64,000 nucleotides of DNA, taken from assembly GCA_045110575.1 (NCBI GenBank), contig JBGCGF010000033.1:1-64000 (forward strand). The letters are read 5' to 3'. Each line of letters opens with the position of its first letter. The first letter of the stretch is position 1. The DNA comes from CALDTK01 sp045110575 (GTDB lineage: Bacteria > Bacteroidota > Bacteroidia > Chitinophagales > Saprospiraceae). Below, in pieces: positions 10,364-17,249 of this stretch. The notes below the pieces were generated by a model. That model did no database searches, had not been told where the DNA came from, and saw only the letters and a list, made by a program, of their open reading frames with translations. The position numbers were made by a program, and so were the translations under genes.

Positions 10364-12253
10364 ATGTACAGACTATTTATTGTTTTAAGTTTCATTTTTC
10401 TTGAAGGAAATGTTAGTGGTCAAATTTGCTTCGAGAGATTGTCTGACCTATCTGGTGTGGATCTTTCTGGTTCTGACAATGAAGTAGAATCAGCAGCTTG
10501 CGATTTAAGAGATTCTCTGCCTGCAAATTTTAGAAGCGATTTCAAAGTTTATGATGCTGGGTTTTATATATTCATGGACAAGTTTAATGGCTTTACCTAC
10601 CCGGAAGGGTTTGAGGTGTTGAGAGGCTCAGTGTCGTCTACTTATTATGTATTAGTGGGTAAACAAAATGATCCAAATGGCCTATTTACAAAATTTTGGG
10701 TGGATGTAAATCTTCCAGACATTACAGGTGATGGATGCATTCCTAACCGTAACTTAGAGGCTTCAAAGCTTGTTGAATTTGTAATTAGTAGGGAGTACGA
10801 GAAGTCTGGAAGAAGCCCTAGTAGTTATCCTGGAGCCCTTATACAGGCTTTAGAAGCATTGAATAGATTTGTTAAGACTGCCGAGCAGTGCTGTGATATC
10901 GGTGGGGAGGTTGGGCAGTGTATGGATTGTAATAATCCAGATAATATTGGAGCGAAACTGCTTTCATTAGGGTTCATCCAAGAAAGTATTGAAAATATTG
11001 GAGATTATTCAGCTTCTAGAATTTTACCTGCAGAGGTAGTTGATCATGCTAATTTGCTCTTTACTGTAAATGGTTTGGTAACAGTGGATGTGCCTTCCAG
11101 TTATATTGGGCAAATACCAATGTATCACTCTAAAGGTCTTTCTGTAAAGATATATATTACTAAGGATGAAAATGTTTGTACTAACATTTGGCAAGATGTA
11201 CAAAATGAAATCGAGCAGGAGACTAATGATGTAGTGTTTTGGCATCACATACATAGGGGTGATCCCAATGAACTAGGGGGGCAAAAACTTTTTACGAGGG
11301 TATTCATAAAAGGAGGGGCCAACTTTAATAAGGAGGGGCCAACTTCTCAGAGCCGGGCCTTAGGCCCTGATCCTGTCACGGCAATAATTGGCGCTTTGGG
11401 AGCTGCGTTGTCGGATGTGATGATGCAGACAGTATCGATTTACTATTTAAGTGATGATATTGAAGAAGGCGATTGGGGGGAGGCTTTCGATAGAGTTAAC
11501 TACGGTTCCGTCGCATGGTCTGGATTTACAGGGCTTTTTGTAGTCAACTCAAAGATGATAACAGTAGCAGTAGCGGTAGGTGCAGCTACTGTAGAAGTAA
11601 CTTATAATGCCTATAATAATCCCGACTATACTATAGAGCAGGCTGCGTTAGATTTCGGGAGGGTGTTTGTTGCTGATTTGATAGGAAGCGCAGTTGGTGG
11701 AGCTGTTGGAAAAAAATTGAAAGATGTAAACCTCTCTTGGTTTAGTGGAGCAGCACTAAATAAATTGAGATTTTCTTTTGGCAACAGCAATACAGCAAAA
11801 AGTGCAATAATAAAGCTCTGTTGGAAATTACAAGCTGAAAATATTACAACGCATACTGCAAGAGGTTCTCAATTTGAGGATTGGCTATTTGAGTGGCTTT
11901 TAAGTAGTAGGGGATTTGTACAAACCGATCATTGGTTTAAAGGCATTGATTACCATAAAGCAGTTGGGAATATTGGCACTAGTTTGAAAACCACAATTCA
12001 AACATCTAAGAACGGATTAAGGAATCTGATCAAGAAAAATATTGTAGATTTACGTGACGCCAAAATTTCTGGCGAAATTTCTTTTCAAGGTGTGTCTTAC
12101 GATATTGATGAAGCAAGGTTGCTGATTCTAGTTCCGGAGGCAAATGTTTCCGGTGTTACTCAGAAAATAAATGAGCTAATTTCCGAGTTGGATCCAGGAG
12201 GAGTGATTGATGCAATTGATGTAAAGTCGTTTGAAAACATGCTTGGCCTGTAA
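10364..12253 (+). CDS. Candidate secreted polymorphic toxin with C-terminal nuclease-like domain
   Basis: 629 aa with a signal peptide (MYRLFIVLSFIFLEGNVSGQ). The N-terminal half (about 20-310) is a Cys-containing domain I do not recognise. Residues 330-475 are rich in Gly and Ala with hydrophobic helices (GALGAALSDVMM, AVAVGAATVEV, GSAVGGAVGKK), the usual pre-toxin linker or translocation segment of polymorphic toxins. The last 130 residues show E505 in FEDWLFEWL, then G-I-D529, then S540-L-K542-T-T, a spacing compatible with an E...D...xK PD-(D/E)XK-type nuclease fold. That assignment is inference. A small gene follows after 10 bases and is the natural candidate for immunity. A 16-bp direct repeat with 20-bp period lies at the junction between the N-terminal part and the linker (residues 316-328). 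Confidence 0.6.
   Translation: MYRLFIVLSFIFLEGNVSGQICFERLSDLSGVDLSGSDNEVESAACDLRDSLPANFRSDFKVYDAGFYIFMDKFNGFTYPEGFEVLRGSVSSTYYVLVGKQNDPNGLFTKFWVDVNLPDITGDGCIPNRNLEASKLVEFVISREYEKSGRSPSSYPGALIQALEALNRFVKTAEQCCDIGGEVGQCMDCNNPDNIGAKLLSLGFIQESIENIGDYSASRILPAEVVDHANLLFTVNGLVTVDVPSSYIGQIPMYHSKGLSVKIYITKDENVCTNIWQDVQNEIEQETNDVVFWHHIHRGDPNELGGQKLFTRVFIKGGANFNKEGPTSQSRALGPDPVTAIIGALGAALSDVMMQTVSIYYLSDDIEEGDWGEAFDRVNYGSVAWSGFTGLFVVNSKMITVAVAVGAATVEVTYNAYNNPDYTIEQAALDFGRVFVADLIGSAVGGAVGKKLKDVNLSWFSGAALNKLRFSFGNSNTAKSAIIKLCWKLQAENITTHTARGSQFEDWLFEWLLSSRGFVQTDHWFKGIDYHKAVGNIGTSLKTTIQTSKNGLRNLIKKNIVDLRDAKISGEISFQGVSYDIDEARLLILVPEANVSGVTQKINELISELDPGGVIDAIDVKSFENMLGL
11310..11345 (+). repeat. 16-bp direct repeat with 20-bp period inside the toxin gene
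   Basis: AAGGAGGGGCCAACTT occurs at 11310-11325 and 11330-11345. The period is not a multiple of three. In the present two-copy state the gene is open. Removing one period would read NFSEPGLRP and then stop, losing the whole C-terminal toxin region. Confidence 0.85.
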
Positions 12254-12263
12254 ATTTGAATCC

Positions 12264-12605
12264 ATGAAGTTTTTTACTATTTCACGATATAGAATGGGTA
12301 AGGAGGAGTATGTCGAGATGCCGAAAGGGCTTGTCCAAGAAATCGTTGATGAAGACCCCAGCCTAAATTGGTATGAAGATGTTGATGACTATTTTAGGCA
12401 ACGACAAACTCAACGCAAGACTCCAGCATGGAGGATATGTTTCGTCTTTAATTATGTGCCTAGACCTGGTAGCCCAGAATTTAAAGCAACGTTTGCAGAA
12501 GGAACTGACGATATTATAGTTAAAGTCTTTCATCCTCGTCCAGAAGGACTTGATAAAATAAAAGAAATTGCTGAAAAATTGAGTGCAACATTATACAAGG
12601 TGTGA
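12264..12605 (+). CDS. Candidate immunity protein (113 aa)
   Basis: The start is the ATG at 12264 (MKFFTISRYRMGKEEYVEM), 10 bases after the toxin stop. A longer reading from 12231 would overlap the toxin gene and adds nothing recognisable. The product is small, soluble and charged, without a signal peptide. Position directly after a secreted protein with a toxin-like C-terminus, together with size and charge, makes a cognate immunity role the best guess. No family is recognised from the sequence, so the function is context-based only. 202 bases of apparently non-coding DNA follow, up to the disrupted lipoprotein gene. They hold only short fragments (for example a frame ending DCPQAPCEGIYPNN at about 12801) that may be a gene remnant. 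Confidence 0.55.
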   Translation: MKFFTISRYRMGKEEYVEMPKGLVQEIVDEDPSLNWYEDVDDYFRQRQTQRKTPAWRICFVFNYVPRPGSPEFKATFAEGTDDIIVKVFHPRPEGLDKIKEIAEKLSATLYKV

Positions 12606-12886
12606 AATTGGATTCGTGAGTAATATAGTTGCTAACTAAAAGTATGTTTCGAGGTGTAAATGAATTCAATTGCCTCCGCAGGTATATCTCAATGTAGTCT
12701 TGGCGTTTCTGTTAATTTGTAGGCACTACTATCAACTTGAATAAAGATCCGGTATTAGATTGTCCGCAGGCTCCATGTGAAGGCATTTATCCCAATAATT
12801 AGATCCTATGAGAGCTCAAATGTGGATAGTATTTCTAGCTGCTTTTATATCTTGTGCTCCGGAGAGGGAATACGAAAAACACATAA

Positions 12887-12894
12887 TACCAGTA
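12887..12894. repeat. Left copy of the 8-bp target-site duplication
   Basis: TACCAGTA directly precedes the IS terminal repeat and is repeated immediately after the other IS end at 13966-13973. Confidence 0.9.
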
Positions 12895-13965
12895 ACGCGT
12901 TGCACGGTTAAAAATTAGGCTAGCCAGTGTTTTGTTTGGTTCAGCGATTTTCCTGTGTGGTAATTTACCCATTGCTTCAATGTTCTAGTAAGTAATTTAG
13001 TAGATACTCTAGCAGCTAATCCGCTGTATCGTTTTGCTCGATTGACCTTCATCCTCACTTCGTCACTTAGCTGTGAAAAGACCGTTTCGATATATCGCCT
13101 TGCTCGTTTGAGATGTGGGTTTGTAGGTTCCCAATCTTTACTGTTTGATCTGAATACCGACTTCAACTCACCTTTAAACTCTGTCGCATAATCAAGCCTT
13201 AGTTGCTTACCAACGTAGCCCTTGTCAGCGAGCAATAGCCTAGATTCAAGTCGCGCATGTAAATCAGCCGGTAATGCGTCATTCATTGCTGCTTCAGCTA
13301 GTTCTGAGAATACTTTAGCATCATGTTGTGACGCTGGCTGAATTACATGGTCTACATATACTCCTGATACTGTTGTGATTAGATGTAGTTTAAACCCAAG
13401 CATAAATGATCCTGAAGAAGCATGATAGGTCTTATCCGCACATTGGATATCGAGCTCAGGCCTTCGACAAGCACGAGATCTACTCTCCCGTTTAATACTA
13501 GCAGTCGGGATGGGCATCGAGTCTGTCAGCAAGGCCTCACTGTAGTCCTCTATCCAAAGGCTAGCTTTACGAAGACATAGATCAATGAGGTCGTTCAAAT
13601 TGCGGCGGCGAGCATTATAACGCTGGCGTCTGCACCTGTGAACTAAAAAATCAGGATAACTATCGAGCTTAGAATATAGTAGATTTTCAGAGTCAATTTC
13701 AAGCGCTTCAGCACAGCAGGCTAAAGCAACTACCTCTAAATCTGAGAGCTTCGGAGGATTTGAGTACGTATAGTGGTTTCCTTGAGCATCAAAACTTTGT
13801 TTGGCTACTACTTGAATGATACTGAAAAAGTGGTCGTACATTGCTGGAAGATCGTGCATGAGCTAGGTGCATATTTTGGTTTAAGTACCTTTAAAATACT
13901 GATAACTAGCTTATTGTACGATCTATTTTTCCTACTATTTAAGATTATTTAACCGTGCAACGCGT
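12895..13965 (-). mobile_element. Complete IS982-like insertion sequence (1071 bp)
   Basis: Perfect 18-bp terminal inverted repeats (ACGCGTTGCACGGTTAAA at 12895-12912 and its complement at 13948-13965) flank one transposase gene on the minus strand. Identical 8-bp sequences border it. IS982 elements are typically about 1 kb with inverted repeats of 18 bp or more and target duplications in this size range. A related partial copy lies at 1-137 in the opposite orientation. Confidence 0.92.
12915..13859 (-). CDS. IS982-family transposase
   Basis: 314 aa, the usual length for the family. It carries the N-terminal helical segment typical of IS982 (KLSDLEVVALACCAEALEID), an Arg-rich stretch (RCRRQRYNARRRNLNDL), and the catalytic region with D-S-M-P near residue 114, LLLADKGYVGK near 212 and a C-terminal R-Y-I-E-T-V-F motif near 260, consistent with a DDE triad. 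It appears intact and therefore possibly active. It fills almost the whole element, leaving 20 bp on the left and about 106 bp on the right. Confidence 0.9.
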   Translation of the reverse strand: MHDLPAMYDHFFSIIQVVAKQSFDAQGNHYTYSNPPKLSDLEVVALACCAEALEIDSENLLYSKLDSYPDFLVHRCRRQRYNARRRNLNDLIDLCLRKASLWIEDYSEALLTDSMPIPTASIKRESRSRACRRPELDIQCADKTYHASSGSFMLGFKLHLITTVSGVYVDHVIQPASQHDAKVFSELAEAAMNDALPADLHARLESRLLLADKGYVGKQLRLDYATEFKGELKSVFRSNSKDWEPTNPHLKRARRYIETVFSQLSDEVRMKVNRAKRYSGLAARVSTKLLTRTLKQWVNYHTGKSLNQTKHWLA

Positions 13966-13973
13966 TACCAGTA
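13966..13973. repeat. Right copy of the 8-bp target-site duplication
   Basis: TACCAGTA, identical to 12887-12894. It marks simple transposition rather than rearrangement between IS copies. Confidence 0.9.
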
Positions 13974-14627
13974 GAATTAGTCGGTACTCAGATAATAATT
14001 AATTTTGATGAACCTGATGGCGCAGCCAAAAAATATGAAAATAATAGGAGAGTTTACGAAATTCCAAAATCAGGAGTTCTCAAAACAAAGTTCAAGTTTA
14101 ATTTCGGCTGGATGAGTAATGATGGAATGGAGTTTTATCTTCAAGACGGAGATTCACTCAGGTTACTTCCATGGGGTTTTAATGTAGATACTTCTAGTTT
14201 TTTTATAAGACATCAAGGAGAAATTGGGGTACTGGGTTTTTTCCCCGGTCAAACAACGTTTTCTTATGTTGTGGATACCGTCGATTACGAATTATTCATT
14301 AAGAAAGAATTCTACTATAGAGACGATATTTTTGGAAAATCTGGTCATCAAAAGAAATAAGTTAATACCAAGCTTCCTAGGAGCATGTTTTGGGAGTGTT
14401 TCGGGAGGTATCTCATAAAGTGTGTCTCGGAGAAATTGGTTAAGTCTCTCGACAAATTTCATGTGTTCTCTTTAGAAGCTTCGTCAAGGACTGTAAGTCG
14501 TTTGCCCGCCAATTTTATAATTCAAGCTTCAATTGATTCTACACACCCATTACCAAATCAACCCGATGTGTCTATATTGTCCTAACACACTCACTTATTG
14601 AGTATCAATCCACCTTATAACTTACCC

Positions 14628-16583
14628 ATGTTTCGATTTTTACCTTCTACACTGTTAGCCTTCCTTTCAGTTCTTTTAATTCCTACCCTCACCGCCCAAA
14701 CCTTTGAGGTGGCCGAAGTCACACAGGCTTCTAATGGTGAGGTTTTTACGCAACGTCTAAGCATTGACGTTTTTGCTGCTCCCGATCTAACGACGGGCTT
14801 TACCGAATCAATTGGCGGTCGCTTTTACCTCGTTGGTTCAACGCCAAGTACAGGTGAAGAGCTCTTTCGATTTAATCGAAGTACTGGCCTTGCCGAACTT
14901 GTAGCCGATATCAATCCAGGCACAGGTAGCAGCAATCCGTCTGACCTGACGTCATTTGGAGACACCCTTTACTTCGTCGCAACAGCTCCAGGGCTTGGTC
15001 GCGAAGTATGGCAGACAGATGGTAGTGCTTCAGGCACGCGCAACCTTGCTAACATTCAAGGAGGAGCAGGTTCAGCTTTTGATGCTCCAGGCGAAGACTC
15101 AGGGATATTAGGGATTGACGCAACAAATCTTTATGTAGCGACGAATCAGTCTACTTTTGGAGACTTCTACACTATACGGCGCGCCACTGGCCAGGCCCAA
15201 CGTGTTGCGCAATCTATTGGGGCTTCTTACGTAGAGCATATTGAGGGAAGGTCATACCTCGCAACTAGTTTTGGAGGCGCATACCTCATTAACAGCACAA
15301 ATTTAAGTACGATCGTTCCTAACGGTCAAGGAAGCACAACAGACCGCTACCGATTTTTCGAGATCGCTGGCACAGAAGCTGTGGTCGTAACCAATGGAGG
15401 TGTCATCCTTTTTTATGATGGATCTACCAATTCGTCAACTACGGTTCAAAATAACGTTAGCCCTCAATTTAACTTCTTTGGCACACGCGGAGGCAGCTAT
15501 CCTGATGGGACTTATTTCCTAGCACGTGATCCGAATTCTGCAATGACCCTCTGGAAGACCGATGGTACGGTAGCAGGCACATTCCCTTTAGATGTAGGCC
15601 AAGGAACTTCAAATGTAAGGATCACCGATGGTGTTCAATGGAATGACGAGTGGGTATTTAAGAATACTCCAATAGGAGGTACAGCAGGAGTCTATCGTGT
15701 TGATCGAGTACGAGATACCACTGAACTTGTATACGGCGCTAGATTCACTGGTCCTCAAGCCAATTTCGACGGTCGACTACTCATAACTGAAAGTGCTCTT
15801 GTGGCGACCTGGGATTCACTTCAGGCGGCTGTTGTACCAGTTGCTGGGCTACAGAATGTACTCACCGTTGAGGCGACAGCTTATGGAGACTACGTAGACT
15901 CCCGTACCAATGATGACCGTGCTTTTATCCTCTATTATGATTGCCCAGATAATGTCGTACAAATTGACTCTTTTGCAATTTGTCCAGATGCGCAAGTGTC
16001 GACGCCTTTTGGCGATCGTGGGACAGGTCTTCACACTTCTGCTGAAGAGCTACTCTACGCGTGCGACAACATTTCTTCAGTAATAGTTACTGCCATACCT
16101 GAGCCTGCATTTGATGTTCAAGCACCAGATACAGTGTTTATAGGCGATACGATATGGTACTTGGCAAGTGATCCAAGTTTTACTTACGCATGGCCAGATG
16201 GAAGTGCTTCCGAAATGTATGAGGTTGTTGCCGACATGGTCGGTCAATTTGAGATCAATGTCACTGCGACCAACGATTCAGGTTGTACCTCAATCCGCAC
16301 TGTAACAGTTGTCGTGGTAGAGGTTTCTTCCACGTTCGAAGAGTTTGAACTCTTAGGAATTAGTCTAGGACCAAATCCAGCCACTAGCCAGAGCTCAATC
16401 CATGGTCTACCCGTAGAAGCGACTTGGCGAATAACTGCGATAAATGGCGCTACAACTTCTCAATGGCATCAGGCAACAGAAACAATGTTCCTAGCGCACT
16501 TTCCAAAGGGACTCTACTTTGTTGAGGTCAAGCTGGTTGATGGAAGGCAAGCGGTTGTTGGAAAGCTCGTTGTCGCCAAATAG
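14628..16583 (+). CDS. Secreted ELWxxDGT-type repeat protein with T9SS sorting domain
   Basis: About 651 aa. The ATG at 14628 is chosen because it opens a signal peptide (MFRFLPSTLLAFLSVLLIP, then TLTAQ). A TTG 30 bases upstream adds only a non-signal extension. Several repeats of the ELWxxDGT kind are visible: REVWQTDGSASGTRNL near residue 125 and MTLWKTDGTVAGTFPLDVG near 310, with related strands between. These build beta-propeller-like surface proteins. A PKD-like segment (DTIWYLASDPSFTYAWPDG) near 510 precedes the final 85 residues, a classic type A sorting domain (LGPNPATSQSSI, ITAINGATTSQW, PKGLYFVEVKLVDG, KLVVAK). It is predicted to be exported by Sec, then T9SS, to the cell surface. 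Confidence 0.85.
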   Translation: MFRFLPSTLLAFLSVLLIPTLTAQTFEVAEVTQASNGEVFTQRLSIDVFAAPDLTTGFTESIGGRFYLVGSTPSTGEELFRFNRSTGLAELVADINPGTGSSNPSDLTSFGDTLYFVATAPGLGREVWQTDGSASGTRNLANIQGGAGSAFDAPGEDSGILGIDATNLYVATNQSTFGDFYTIRRATGQAQRVAQSIGASYVEHIEGRSYLATSFGGAYLINSTNLSTIVPNGQGSTTDRYRFFEIAGTEAVVVTNGGVILFYDGSTNSSTTVQNNVSPQFNFFGTRGGSYPDGTYFLARDPNSAMTLWKTDGTVAGTFPLDVGQGTSNVRITDGVQWNDEWVFKNTPIGGTAGVYRVDRVRDTTELVYGARFTGPQANFDGRLLITESALVATWDSLQAAVVPVAGLQNVLTVEATAYGDYVDSRTNDDRAFILYYDCPDNVVQIDSFAICPDAQVSTPFGDRGTGLHTSAEELLYACDNISSVIVTAIPEPAFDVQAPDTVFIGDTIWYLASDPSFTYAWPDGSASEMYEVVADMVGQFEINVTATNDSGCTSIRTVTVVVVEVSSTFEEFELLGISLGPNPATSQSSIHGLPVEATWRITAINGATTSQWHQATETMFLAHFPKGLYFVEVKLVDGRQAVVGKLVVAK

Positions 16584-16597
16584 GCTTTTACACTGGT

Positions 16598-16640
16598 GAT
16601 CGGTACATCGAATGTTAGGTGTACCGATCGCTTCGCTTTT
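16598..16640 (+). terminator. Rho-independent terminator after the ELWxxDGT gene
   Basis: GATCGGTACA (16598-16607) pairs perfectly with TGTACCGATC (16620-16629). A T-rich run including six consecutive T follows, 15 bases after the T9SS gene's stop codon. Confidence 0.8.
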
Positions 16641-16669
16641 TTATCGCATCAAAGTAAAATGCACCGTTT

Positions 16670-16765
16670 AATACGCAACACGTTGCGTATTTGAATGTGA
16701 AGTGCTAAGCTGACTAGCAGATTTAATGTGGAATACGCTCCATGTTGCGTATTTGATTGTGGAAC
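16670..16765. repeat. Two direct copies of a hairpin-forming intergenic repeat
   Basis: Copies near 16670-16701 and 16731-16763 share AATACGC...GTTGCGTATTTGA(A/T)TGTG. Each is palindromic (ATACGCAAC/GTTGCGTAT in the first, AATACGC/GCGTATT in the second). They start a 600-bp stretch (16641-17249) without a convincing gene. Confidence 0.6.
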
Positions 16766-16915
16766 ACAACCTGTTCATATTTCGACGAATTACAATCACC
16801 TCCAAATGTCCACGCCCCAATACCTCGAAGCTGTATAGCTGCGTCTAATACTAGCCCAGAGTTTACTCGGACGGGCTTCTGAAGTGGATACGTTAAACTA
16901 CTCGAAACTTCCTTC

Positions 16916-17013
16916 AACCACGGAGTCCTCTGAGTTCCACGGAGTAAAAAGCACTGAGCAGGACGGCACCTAGCTCCGTGAATGTCTCTGTGTTCTCCGG
17001 GTTCTCCGTGGTT
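16916..17013. repeat. ACGGAG-rich inverted repeat block
   Basis: AACCACGGAG at 16916-16925 is inverted as CTCCGTGGTT at 17004-17013, with further CCACGGAG and CTCCGTG words between. Similar CCGTGG-type intergenic DNA is seen in other Bacteroidota. The rest of 16641-17249 holds no gene I can support. Confidence 0.5.
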
Positions 17014-17249
17014 ATCAAAGAAATACATTGGGGCATAGTCCATCACCGACGACTGCAACGCAGTCGAACAGCTTAGCGTGGGGTCGAACACACAAATGTT
17101 GAGTGAAAACAACGAGGTTGATCTTCGGAGGATTTAAGAAGAGCAGTCAACTTTACAACCTCACGAACGTCGAGAAAAGCCTCTTTAGGCAGCTGCCACT
17201 GGCGGGAGCCCCGCACACGTGCGAGGGTCTAGACAAGTCGAACGGCAGC

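Larger units (their letters stand above)
12808..14360 (+). pseudogene. Lipoprotein gene interrupted by an IS982-like element
   Basis: The 5' part (12808-12894) encodes 29 residues with a lipoprotein signal (MWIVFLAAFISC, Cys16). The 3' part resumes in the same frame at 13974 and ends at 14360. Joining 12894 to 13974, which drops the IS and one copy of the 8-bp duplication, gives a continuous 157-aa protein through ...HIIPV / ELVGTQIIINF... and then RRVYEIPKSGVLKTKF. The sequence recalls DUF6843-type Bacteroidota lipoproteins, from memory and not verified. The remaining 3' fragment has an internal ATG at 14112 but would lack export. The gene lies just downstream of the toxin/immunity pair, so loss of a second immunity or accessory lipoprotein is possible. 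Confidence 0.85.

Noticed and set aside
1..13965. Composite transposon bounded by the two IS982-like copies
   Set aside because: The right copy has its own 8-bp duplication on both sides and the copies differ at about 6% of bases, so independent insertions are simpler.
16723..17112. Possible 129-aa minus-strand protein
   Set aside because: It runs through the inverted ACGGAG repeat block, has no recognisable domain or signal and atypical composition.
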